Shown one piece after another: positions 40,781-53,480 of a stretch of DNA of 64,000 nucleotides. Every line of letters begins with the position of its first letter. Within the stretch, counting starts at the first letter, position 1. Source of the stretch: Cinclus cinclus (taxonomy: Eukaryota; Chordata; Aves; Passeriformes; Cinclidae); contig NC_085047.1 of NCBI RefSeq assembly GCF_963662255.1, positions 111,411,872-111,475,871 of the forward strand. The letters run 5' to 3'. The translations under genes were made by a program, and so were the position numbers. The notes below the pieces were generated by a model. It was given only the letters and a program-made list of their open reading frames with translations, made no database searches and was not told the DNA's origin.

Positions 40781-43700
40781 GTTGGCTCAGCTTTGGAATT
40801 CATCCACCTTTTGATGTCTTTAATTTTATGGCAGAGCAGTTTTCATCTTGCTGGGTTAAAACACCATGGTGGGTAAAACCTGAATTACACATAAGCTGTT
40901 TCTGCAACCTGCAGATATCTCTTAGGTGTTTAATGAAGATTTATTGTTTTCCTGCAAGCAGTCAGATTTAAATCAAGAGATGTGCTCTTCCTGAGCTTCC
41001 TTTGTGCACTTCTTCAGCTAATTTTCTATTTTACTATTTGTTTTCACATGAGATAAGCACTAAGGAATATTAGTGCTTGTTTAAAAATTAAGTTAAAAAT
41101 AACTGTGTTTTTGAAGACATCTAGTTTTCTAAATGCATAATTGGTTTGTATTACAGTTTTCTTTTATAGGTACATTCTCAAATTAAACCTTGCTGTTTCT
41201 AAGTTCGGGAAGCCAAAAATTTGTATTAGTCACATTTAGCTTTGCAAGATGCCACTAGATGGTGTTAGTATGTAGTTCACTTTCTTCTTACTCAAGCACT
41301 AAAATACTTAAACTGCTCCATGTTTTCATCACTTTGAAGGCCTCTTAAGTTTTAAGGTGTCATAAAGTAGGTTTGTTAGAGCAGATCATAAAAGCCATCC
41401 TCTGTCACTGCATGATTTGTGATGAAATGTGCTAAAGGAGACAAATGGGTGGTTGTCATTCAGTCTGGACATCTTTCCTCCCCACTGTCACCTTCCTTGT
41501 TTGTTTAGGTCAAGCATTTAGATTCTGGATACAAAGAGAGATTGTCTTAATCTTATGAGTGAAACTAAGTTTTGCCAACATCCTGTGAAATTAAGTGTAT
41601 TCAAAAAAAATGCTGAAACCACATACGTGGTAATTAAGTCAAATTTGTTTTTTATTGTCTATATGATACCAAGGAATCTTAAACAGAGGGGAATAAGGAA
41701 CAAATGTTATCCATGTCCAACTGCTGGCATGTCCCTTGGTCCTGTCATAGCAGGAGAGGAAGGCAAACTCTTAGGGGGCACACAGTAAAGTTTGTCAGGA
41801 TTAGAGTAATCATACATATTGCAAAGTGGGTATTTCTGGATGACTAAAGACCTGTAAGAGGAAACCAGTGGGCTCCCAGTGTGTGAGCACATTGGGGGTC
41901 AGCTCTGCATGAGGTGCCTGAGCTTTACAGACAGACACTGAAGCAAGCCTGAGCTGAGGAAGATTCTTACTGCTCAATAGTTGCAGTTCTTTTAGAAAGG
42001 TGGTGTTTTGCTTTTCAGAGCTATTTCAGGTAAACATTTTATTTTCATCAAGCAATACAGCTGATGGTGATTGATTTGAAAAGCTGTGTATAGCTTTGGG
42101 ATATACATGTCCCCTCCTCTGGGGAGGGTGGTAGATGCTGTGTCTGCCACTCACAGGGATTTCAAGAACGTGATCACAAGGATTATCTGTTAGGAAAATA
42201 ATATACATGGCCAGTTTTTGGAGAGAGGTGTTCATAGCAAGAACATAAACTGATAGACTAAGAAATTAAATAAAGGACAGAAGGATGGAAATAGGTAACT
42301 GAACACTTCTTTCTGGTAATTGCTAAGTATTGTTTTGGGTGTCTGAATGTGGTCTGTCACTTTTGTGCTATTGGGAGTTTTCTGTGGTTGACTACAAAAT
42401 GTAGTTGAGAGTGAGGCAAGAGGCATTGTCCTGCTGACACTCATTCCTGTTGAGTCCAGACATGCATTTTTCTGGATGCTCATGAATGTTTCACATGCAG
42501 AGAAAAAAGAAGGGTTTTTTTGTCCTTTATTGTCTTTATACAATTCCATATGTGTAAGAATTTCAGTGGCAAACTTCTAAACTGAAAAAGCTCAAAAGTA
42601 AGTTCCTAATCAAAAGATTATCTGCAGGATCCTGCTGTGCCTAAGAGTAATTCCAAAGCACTCATTTTACAATGTTTAAGAAGGGCATCATAATTGAAAT
42701 GGGGTTGAAAGAGGGGCAGTAATTGATAGAATCTTTTTGTGACAAAAACTGTCTCACTTTGGAATGACCAGTCTTGGATGAAAAGTAAAAGTACAAAATG
42801 ATATTTCAGCTGTTAGTGGTAGGATTTTTTTGTTGTTGTTCATTTTTGTTTGTTCTTGGTTTGTTTTGTTTTTTTTAATACTGCTGATGTGCTGCATGAC
42901 CCATATAACTGGGTTTTTTTTCTTTTTAATATTCCAGGGAATATCATCCCGCAGTCAGAATCATAACACTGATAGAGCACACCCTGTGTTACAGATAGGG
43001 ACTTACGTAAAATTCTTGTGGCTCTGCAGATTCAGTTGCTCTTTATTTTCTTTTTTTAAAGTTTCTGTTTTGAGGGATTTGCATTTATTTCCTGTAGGTA
43101 CAAAGTTAATTTAAGGGAGAAGTTGCTTGTAGTTCCATAGTACAGGTTTTAGATAATGTACTATTTTTTGCACCATAAAAATTAGGATAAATACCTGCTT
43201 GCTGGTGACCCACTCAGGGACTATGAAATATGATAGGGTTCAAAATTTATGGTTCATGTTTTCTGTTATACCTAGGTTGGTTCAGTTTTTCAAAAATGTT
43301 GCTTTCATAATTTGATTTCTGGCATCTTACATGCAAGATTCTTCTTAGGGATATGCTTGATTAGGAATATTTCATGTGGGCTCTGGCAAAAAGAACATTT
43401 TGTTGAATCCTTTGTTTTCTGTTTTTCTTCTCCTTTAATCGTTTTCAGCAGAGCTTGAGTGCTCGTGAAGCAGATGTTGAATATAGGTGTTCCATGTAGT
43501 TGTAAAAGGGGCTGAAATTAGATTTCACAGTTAACTTATTGTAAATTGAGCACTGAATGATACTGAAATTGTGCATAGTAGCACTTTTTCATTGTTTGAC
43601 TTTCCTGAGGAGGAAAGGGACATTTAGCTCTGGTTTAAGGGAACCCTCTGTGATTCATCCTTATGCATTTTTATCAGAACTCTGAGAATTTTAGTATTAC

Positions 43701-46259
43701 ATCTGCAATAAGCTAGTTAGAAGGAGAATACTGTTAGCCTAGAACAGACTGGATCCCTGGGGAGTTTCTGAACCCACCAGGAGGACTGAGCACTTCAGAC
43801 ACTGAAGAAGATTGAAGTGTCCTCTTTGTTCCTCTGGAAGAGGAATGTGGCTCATTAGGATGGAGGCCTTATCTTCTTATCATATAAACATAAATAGACT
43901 TCAGCAGTCCACGCTTCCCATGTGCTTGTTTTTAATTTGACTGAGCTTGGCACATTGAATGATCACTTCAGCTGTTCCTGTGGGAAGTTGCTGAACTTTA
44001 TTGAAGAATGGAAGAGTTAGAAAAGAAAATCACAGCCAAACATCCTTTTTCTTAGCGAAAACTGGTGGAATGTCATGGAGCAGAAAACTCCTTTTGTAAT
44101 AACTTCCACATGTTAAATATGGAGGTGCTAGGATTTTTCTTGCTAGGGCAAGTTTCTTCTTACTTTCTTTTTTCCTATTTTTTCTCTTTAAGTTCTTCTG
44201 TTTATGTATTTTTTAAATTCTGTTAACATTTTATAAGCTTACTAGCAGAGCCTTAACTGCTATAGGTAAGCATATTCCTCCTCTCTTTTTAATGGATATG
44301 CTTATGTGGGTGTGGCCTATATTTTGAACAGCTACAGTGAATATGTATTTTTATTTCCCCAGTATAAATCCTTAACATTGTATTTAATATTCTTATCACC
44401 TTTTTATCTGTATTCCCTGTATAGTTGACTGCAGTAGTTACTTAAAAAAAAAAATTTACAAGAAGTTCTCAGTCTCTTGAATCTTGCATAATGGTACTGT
44501 TGACTTGAGTATTTGAAATATACTTTAACCCTTAAAACTGGGATAGGTACTGCTTGAGTAAAAAGAAAAAAAACTCCTTTTATTTGTGATGTATTACAAA
44601 ACTGTTTTGTAGTGCTTGTGCGTGTTCCTGCTGGGGAAAGCAAAGTCATTACCATGTTCAGAAGATAATTATTCCTTTTTGTTGAAAACTTATGAATGAT
44701 ACCTGAGAGAACTTGAATCTAGGAGGACTTTTTTGGGGGGAGAGTAGGATGTTATTTTGACTTACTGTGAAAATCCTTTAAAACATAAAACAGAATGTGA
44801 CTAAAATACGCTTAGTTTTAATGTTCTTCAACTTATATTGTTTGACTGAAGTAATTCAGTTTATACCAGTTGTTTTGTTTTTTTTTTATTTTGGGGGGGG
44901 GAGGGTGGAAGAATTGTATTCTTAAATTTTGAAAGACTTACATTAGATTTTTAAGTGATTTTGTTTGTCTGAGTTGCATTGTAAGCTTTTGAAATATATT
45001 GCATGTTAATAATGCATGGTCACTGAGTGTTCTTCCAAGTTCACTTTTCTGATCTGGGCATCTAAATAAACCACAGTTTAGAACATCACAATTAGGAATT
45101 GGTGTCACGAGCATTTTGGGGGGGAGGACACCTCATGGGCATGGATCAGGATTGTCTGTTTACAGGTAAAGGTTGTGAGTCTCCATAGACAGATGAGTCC
45201 AGAGGTTCTGTGTCTTCAGCATTATGTGTGTGTTCTTATTTCACTTAAGCACAAGAACTTCTGTCGAGTTACAACAATGAATATCCAAGACAGGCATTGA
45301 AGGGTGATAACATTTATGGACATGATTTATCCATGGTGCTTGCAGGAAATGAACCTGTACCTAGAGTACATGTTGTTCTTATGTCTTAATCTGTTTAGTG
45401 CTTATGGTTTTTCAGAGCTGAAGTTGGCTTCTTTTCTTGTTTGGTTTCCACACATTGCGTATTTTCCATTCTTAGATCTTAGGGAGCAAACACTTGAGAA
45501 ATCAGTATCTGTGTTACTGAGTGAATCTTTAGTTAAAATGCTTCATTTTTGGTGGTTCCTAGTGCCGTGTTCTTAGAAGAAGCAAAGCCTGTTGGTGTTC
45601 TAGTCCGAGTTGGCCTGGTAGCCCAAGGGCAAGATGAATCAACCAGAATTTTTAGAGGGGAAGAGAGATGCAGGAATAGTGATTGGAGCAATTGGTTGCT
45701 AAGTAGAGCTACTATTCTGTTGAATAGAGCTGTTCTTAGCACTGATTTCCAGGTTAGTCTTGGTCCTGGCTGTTGAATAAAATGCAAGCTTTTGGTTTTT
45801 TTTCTGCTTGCTTTTGTTTCACAGAATGAAAGGCCATGTGAAATTGATTTCTCGTTGTATGTCCCTCCTCACCAGTTCTTCAGAAATTACAGGGCGTCAG
45901 GGAGTGTGGTAAATGAGCTACATGATTAAATTTTTAAATCTTACAATAGCTTTTGTCCAGGATGAAAATCCCAAAATTTCAAATTATTTCTTTGTTATAG
46001 GTTTTCTTTAAAATATTGCTTGATTTACGTTTGTAAGATTAATAATAAATATACTTTTGGGTTGACATTTCATAAAACAAAATTATAATCTTAAGGAATG
46101 CATTGCCCGCAACAGTGTACTTATCATGGCAGTGTTACTTTTATTAAACCATTTATCATTTTAATGTTGTTTATTCTGACTCTTAAGGATTTCTATCTTT
46201 TTCTTCAAAGAAAATGAAACAAAACAAATTGAACATTCATTTTTTTTTTTTTCTTACAG
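40781..46259 (+). other. KDM6A: Intron 3, second part and exon 4 acceptor
   Basis: AT-rich with no gene recognised. It ends in a strong acceptor: a pyrimidine run at 46240-46255 followed by ACAG. A T-run followed by G9 lies at 44878-44900. Intron 3 is 11,682 bp in total. Confidence 0.65.
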
Positions 46260-46309
46260 CATTATCTGCATACCAGAGGTACTACAGTTTACAATCTGAC
46301 TACTGGAAG
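46260..46309 (+). CDS. KDM6A: KDM6A exon 4, residues 111-127
   Basis: A 50-nt exon that completes Ala111 and reads ALSAYQRYYSLQSDYWK, the second helix of TPR1, identical to the family. It ends in phase 0. The donor GTCTGT departs from consensus at +3 and +4, and a 12-T run lies at 46324-46335 just downstream. Exons 3 and 4 together are 159 nt (53 codons), so joint skipping would preserve the frame, while skipping of exon 4 alone would not. The next family residues (NAAFLYGLGLVYF) were not found in the window. Confidence 0.95.
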
Positions 46310-47635
46310 GTCTGTATATGCACTTTTTTTTTTTTAAGATGTGTTGCTGTAAATGTTCAAAATTTTAAAGTAGGTTCTGTTCAATACTAATTTGTAGTAT
46401 CTACCTGCAATTACTTTTTGGCATATCAATGGAGTCTTAATGTAAATGTTCACCTATATGTGCAATTCATTATAAATTTCAGTGAAAGTCCATCTTCACG
46501 TCACATATTGAAAAGGCAGCTTAATTAAGCTGACAGGTTTCAAATAGGTTTTTTTACCATCATTATCCATTACATTAGGGTTTTTTATGCAGCACAGATA
46601 TTTGGATGTGTGTATGGAGAGCAGCAGAGCCATTTGAAAGCTTCTGTGCAAGCATTGGACTGGGAATAGGAAAAACGTTCTCAGGTTGCTTTTTGTTCCC
46701 ACAGACTCCAAATTGTTTGAAGTCCTTTTCAGTATCTCAAATAACATTCTTACATCAGATAGGAACAGATCTTGTTAGTGTAGCTGCCTTGTCTGTAAGT
46801 AGAGGTATCATGACTTTGGATGAATAAAATGGAAAAAAAATCTTAGAATGGCATTGTCGGAAACAGTCAGCATTTGATATATTGTCACATGAAATAATTT
46901 GAAGCTCCTGACAGAGAGAGGTGCAGGAAAGCACATAACGCCTTAGATACTTGCGTGGTCTTTAGCTGCTGTTTTCCTTAAAGTATGGCTAAATGCATCT
47001 TTGATACAGGGAAGGTTCATGAAGAGCTCTTGGTACCACATGGAGATAGCATTAGAGAAACAACATTCTGTTCTTTGCATTTGTAGGGACTGTTAAAATG
47101 CTCTGAAAAACGCTGTGGCAGCTTCTCCCATTTGGGCACAGGATGGGGAGAAAGGCAGGGTAGATTAAGGGTGGATGAGTGAACTGGAAGAAGTGTTTTA
47201 TAGCAGATGGAGAGCTCCAGTTGGAGGATCCTAGGGAAATCTTTGGTGCTGTTTTGTAAAGCCTCTGATCCAGCAGGAGTTGTGCAAGTGCCGTATTTCC
47301 GTAAGCCATTTTGGAATTGAAGGAGTTTTTGCAGAAGTAACCCCTGCAATTTTAAAATTACAACAATAAAACCATGAATCAATTCCTCTTACATGCTCTT
47401 GGAGATCTGCTTTAAAGATTGTTGCAAATAAGTGTTGAAATCGATCAATTAATTAAAAATCAATCGTAATAGTTTCTGTTGTTTGTACTCTTTCACATTA
47501 AGCATGTCAAAATAGTTTATTGCTGGAATTACTTTTTCTGGTTTTTATTCCAGTGGATCATTATTAAAATAAGTGGTAGGTGATTACTAAGTTATTTTCC
47601 TTGCATTTTCAGAGTTCAGGGTGGAATGCAAATGA

Positions 47636-47659
47636 TTATTTATTTATTTATTTATTTAT
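47636..47659 (+). repeat. (TTTA)n microsatellite
   Basis: Six TTTA-type units, followed 20 bp later by a short (AT)n run. Confidence 0.9.
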
Positions 47660-49025
47660 GTAGGTATAGGTTATTTTCAAATATATATATAGATACATTT
47701 TTGTAGGCTCAGAATATTATCTGCAGTTAAAATAAATGTATGTAAACTCTGACTGTTCTGCAGTTTCATCTCAAGAGCCCTGATGGCAATAAAATCCCTG
47801 TTTACTTACAATGTGTGATATTTTAACACACCTGTTTCTTGTATGTATCTCCAGATTTTTTATCAGGCAGAGATTATTTTGTACAGTTCCAGTTGCAAAC
47901 ATGAGAGCATTGTTTGCAGTTGATAAACGAGCATTTTGAGTTCTGTGAATTAAAAATCCAACCCTACAAGAAGAAGAAACAACCAAAAAACCAGTAATTT
48001 TTCTCCAGGGTGGCCTCCCCTTGGAAGAGAGGAAGAGCTTCCTTAAAAATGTGTAGCTCAAAGTGGTTCTTTCCTTATAATTTTAGGAGATTTTGCTAAT
48101 TTTGATATTCATGAAAAAGAGCCTGAAACAGTCCAAAACCATTTCACCTATTAACATTTTACTGAAAATGGTTAAAATCACAGATGGATCATATTTAATC
48201 TTATTAATGGATGATGAAGCTATTCTGGAATTGGCAGTGGGAAGATGCCTGGATTGGGTCTAGAGAAAGACCTTCCCCTCCTCCCTCTAATTGAGAGGAT
48301 TTGTTATTTATTGTCATCCTAAAGGCCTTGTATCTGTAAGAAACTACTTAGTCAGGAATAGCAAGTTTATGGTGTATTTTTGGTTGCATTTTTATGCTGT
48401 TCTGTTCTACTTTGTGATTTTTTTTTTCCCCCCAAAGAGATACAGATGGCAAAAAAAAAAAACAAACCAGTCATATATCCTTATTTTACTGTTGTGGAAT
48501 TTAAAAAAAATTTTTAGTTTTTACAGGGCTGCATGTCATCAGTTAAGTTGTTGGAATTAGTGATGGTAAAGAAAGGAAGAGACGGAAAGGTGTGAAGAAA
48601 GGGTGCTATTTGTGAGCTGTGAGGGGAGCTGTGTGATCTGTCTGGGAAACTGGAAAGTGCTGAATCACAGGAAGGTTATTATATAATAATAATACAGGTC
48701 TGAAGTCCGACAGGAGCAGCCCTATAAACCTGAGCAGATTATCTGAAATTACAAACCGTCTTGCAGTTCAAATTTACGTGGTTGAAATCGGTGTCCTCTA
48801 TTTGCTTTGTTTTTTAAAGAGAGAACTTACAGAATGTTGAGTTTTCAGATTGCTTTGGGGGTAGTTTGGCCTCCTCTTACAGACTATTTTTGCTCTCTGC
48901 TACTTTGTATTTTAGAGTTGCATGGGGTTGGTAATTGAGCATTATTTTCATGCATTGTTCATTTCATGATGTACAGTCTATATTTCCTTTCATGAAAATA
49001 GCATTTAGCGTTTCTTTTTTCCCCC

Positions 49026-49081
49026 CATAGATTTTTCTGATGGTCTGAATTTTCATAGATTTTTTTCTGATGGTCTGGTCT
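49026..49081 (+). repeat. 28-bp tandem duplication
   Basis: CATAGATTTTTCTGATGGTC at 49026 recurs at 49054 with two extra T in the T-run, giving two adjacent copies. Confidence 0.85.
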
Positions 49082-52000
49082 GAAACAACCGGGTTGTTTT
49101 CTGTCAAAATTTGATGCATGGGTTGTTTTGTTGCTATTACAGTTAAGTATTGTGTTGATCGTATGGAAAAAAAGAGAAGGAAGAAGCACTTTAGAAAATA
49201 TATTCAGGATATATGCTCTAGTGACAGGAGTGAAGGTGAAAGGTTAGGAAGATGCTGTGTTTTGCCATTTACCAGATCAATACTCCCTCTGTGCTGATGA
49301 GATACTACTTTTTTTCAAAGGACTAGCTGTATGGGTAGTTTTGAATGTGTTGGGTTGCATTATGCCACATATTCCTCAATAGATGATTTTTTTAGCTGTA
49401 ATCATTGGGTGCTTACAGTGTAAAATGTCCTGCAAAATAGAGTTTCTGCAATTTTTGACTACAAAGGCACTGTGGTACCTTAACTCTGCATTTAAAAAAA
49501 AAATATTTGACTTGAAATGTTGTGAAGTAAATATCTCAACTTGGATAAAAGCCGATCTGACTTTCATTCTTGCATTCAAATAGTTCTCTCAATGTTTCTT
49601 CCTATGTGCCTATGCTAAAATAAATCTCCCTTCTGTGCAATGTACTTCATTTTGATTTCTTTTTAAAACCCCCCTGTGTCAACATGTTGGGGGAGGTGAG
49701 GAGGACTGTGGGGGATGAACGGATACAAAGGGCAGTTCAGGAGAGGTAGACAGCAGCTAGAACTGCAGTTTGTACATGTTGATGCTCCTGGGAGAATAAA
49801 GATATCAAGTGTAAATGCCTGCCATGATTATCAGTTTTGACATATTCTGAGGAGGCAGCATTAGAAGCTCAGCAAGGAGTAAGATATTCCTGATTTTATC
49901 CAAACATGATGGCAGATATCTGGCACCTGTAGGAAGTTATTTTAATCATCCCATGGTTGTGTTATAATGGACTTGATCATAGTGAACTCTTATTACATAA
50001 ACCTGAGTTTGATCAGGGCTATCCTACAGAAGTTCCATTGCATGAATGAATTGAGTGTAAGTCTGTAAAACATCTGGATCTGTTGCACTGACATAGTTGT
50101 ACAGGGCAGGTGAGACCTAGAAACCCTGTTCCACAGATTTGGGGTCCAAGAGGCAGCAGTGCTCACTAGAGTGATTCCTGGGACAGTTCCTGAGAGAAGA
50201 GCCTGGTTAGCCAGTATTTAGATGAGCTCTCTGTTTAGGCATGGCACTGCTGCTGCAGCCCTTGTCTGGTTAGATAATCTTCATTCAAGAGTGTTTGTGG
50301 CCTTTGCAGGTAGGTGAATGTTCACATATTGTCAGTCAGGAATTGTGTGCCCGCGGTTGTAGCAGCACAGAGTTTGAATAAAATCAAACCTTTTGGTACA
50401 GATATGTTAGGGAACAGCAGATTTCTTCATGCTGGTTCTCTGAAGTGTTTGAGCGTCTATTGGGGACGGCTCTGTGCTCGGGGAATGGACATGAAGATTT
50501 CTAGAGACTGTTAAATCCAGGGGATTATGGGCAATTTATGAGGAACATGACAACAGCACTGCTGATGTCCATTATTCTGTGTTAATTCATCAAAGAATAG
50601 CACCCTCCTGGCTTAAGTTTTTTTTTTTAAACAAAACTTTTATCATAGTACCAGAAGGTATGCAGGTAATTGAATATTTCTAGTCACATGTGAATAAATT
50701 GAAGGATTGACAGGGCACAGCATTTAGAAATACTTCTTAAAATGTTGGATGTTACTGTGAAAATTACTTACTTCTTTTTAAGGGAGGAACTTTATTATGG
50801 AATAGGATGCTAAAACTTGGGTTGAGGATGCCTGAGAAAGAAAAGAGGCGTCAATTTATTCAGCTACACTCAACTGTAGTATCTCTTTATCAGAAGTGCT
50901 TGGAGTGGATCAGTCAGAAAGTCTGAATGTTCCTTGAAATGTTTAAGGAACACTTAATTAGTGAGTTATATCCTCCAACATGAATTCAGATATAGAATTC
51001 TTGTTAGCTGTTGACTTTAGCTGGAAAGTTGCCTAGAAAGGAAAGTAAATCTGTCAGGAACTCATTATCATTTTATGGAAATGGCCTTAATCACCCTTCT
51101 TTTTAATAAAGATTTCATTTATGTGGACAAGGTGAAAGCATCAAAAAGTTTGGTAAACCCTGGGATGGATTTTCAAAGACCTAGTTCTGTGTTAAAGTAG
51201 ATTTTAAGAACATCTGAGTGCAAATGTGGTGTAAACTGAATTTACAGTTGTAAGGCTATAGTGTAGAACACTGAATGGTCTAGTTAAGAAAAAATAGAGA
51301 AATTGAAGAGGGGGAAGTAAATCCCATAATTTTGCAGCAAGATGAGGTGTTAATTTAGTTCTGGAAAGTGCCTGTTTGGTACTCCCTTGCCTATGTTTAC
51401 TGGACAGTAGAATGAATTACTGCCTAAATTTTTACCATTTTTCATAATTATTTCTTAAATTATTCCTGAAAATAAAACTCTGGCTATATGTGTACAAATA
51501 TGGAGAATTTCTCCTCACTTTTCTCAGGTAATCTTTAAAAGTGGAGAAGAATCCAAAACTTTACAGAGAAAAAAATTCAAAAAACCAAACCAGAAAAGCA
51601 AACAAACAAAAATCCACCAAAATCCCCAACCTGTAGTTCTCTTCAGAAAGCCAAATGTCAAAGGAAAATTGAGTTGTGTATGTGGGTGCTAATCATGGAA
51701 GAGGAATGTGATCTCTGTCCCTGCTGTTGTTGGTTTGTTGCAGGATACAATTTTGTAACACTCCTTTTTATGTTGGTTTAAAGTGTATTTGAGTGCCAGG
51801 TAATATTGTAAAATGCTGTTCTATAATTAGAGCAATGTAAATTTTCTGAAGCTTATGGCTAAAACCCTTGTAATTAGTAGAAATGCTTTTTTTGTTCCAA
51901 TGAGCAAAAGCAACTAAAGACCATGGATGTTAGTTTTAAAATGTGACCTGTTGCTTGCTTTAATTGTTTTATGCAGCTTTTTTTCATCCCTCTACTTTTT

Positions 52001-53339
52001 TTGTGTGTGTTTCCTTAATGCTATGAAGTGGGAAAATAATTTAAAAAAACATTATTCTTTAATTTTGTCTGTATTGCTGTCTCTTTTTCTCCAGACTGTA
52101 AGTCTGTTTCTGCCTTTATAAACAGTTGGACAAAAAGCAATTACTAGACATACTGATAACAGCAAATAGGGGAACATTTTGCACCTTGGAGATGCTTTAT
52201 AAGACAGCAATTTTCCACTTCATTGACTCACAACTGTTTTATTTTCTGCAGTAAATTCAAAAAACCAAGTAGTTTTTAAACAGAATTAATCAAAAATTTC
52301 ATTATTTTTTAATTAGATATAAATGGTTGGATTAATTGAAACAGTGTAGTTGTATGGGATCAGTAGAAATTGCTGCAACGGACACCCTCCTGGAACATAA
52401 GTTGGAGAAATTGGATAATTTCTGAACACTGCTTTTTATTCAAGCCCCTAGGTTTTTGAAATTTTTTTAAAAAGGTAGTTATTCCATATAAAGAGATAAA
52501 CTTCCCCTTAAGGGTCCTCAGAGAACAACATTTTAAAATTAAACAAAGAAGGCTTTAATATAAATTAGTGCCCCATAGCAACACAGGGTACCTACAGAAA
52601 AAGCAAAAAGAAACAGTCCATTTGATAAGAGGACTCTTAATTTGAGAAATGTTGAGAAGAACTAATCAGCAAAGCAAGTTTCAGAAATTCTCACTGAAGG
52701 TGAAGTTTGCTGAGGTGAAGATACTGCAAAAGGAGCTTGGAGATCCAGCAGTGAGCTACAGATGGGTACATTAAAAACCTGAAATTCAGGATGTATTTGC
52801 AAATCAAAATGATTGGGCAGGAATAGAATAAAAATGAAGAGAAAATAGAGAATCAGAAAGTGAAAAATAAAATCAGGAATTAAATAAATATTCAGTGTCT
52901 CTGAAGCATCGAGATACTTATAATATCTTCTCTGTGCTCTTTAATTCTGCCTGACAAAGTATTTTTCAGTGAAGCACATGGGATTCTGTACCACTCACTT
53001 TTGACTAAAACACATTTTTGGATTTCAGTCATTTCACTAGATGAATCTTGATGAAGACATTCTGGTTTTGTTTTGAGAAGGTATAAAATACAACTGAAAA
53101 TAATTCTACTCTAGCCTGAGAGGGGAAGACAAGGATGATGACATGTGTTATGGAATAGAAAATGAAAAACAGAGATAATTTTGTCCTAATTTTTAGATCC
53201 TGATGAGAGTAGGTCATCATAATGGAGATAAAAAGCATTTTTATGGGATTTGATGGGGACAAGCATTTTCCAGGAGACTGTTGCGGAGGGCAGTCTGGAA
53301 ATAGAGTCTGAGTCTGATACTGTGTGATAATACAGGATG

Positions 53340-53480
53340 GGAAGTGATCCTGTCCATAAGAAGAAAAGAGGAGGGGGAAGGAGAGGAAAATCTGTAAAGG
53401 CAAGTGAGATTGAACAAATAATAAAAGGAAGAGGAAAATGTGTCTAGAAGGAAGAATGGCAGGATGTGGGGGAAGGAAAA
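53340..53480 (+). repeat. Purine-rich stretch
   Basis: The + strand is dominated by A and G, for example AAGAAGAAAAGAGGAGGGGG, in contrast to the T-rich + strand elsewhere in the introns. Confidence 0.75.
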
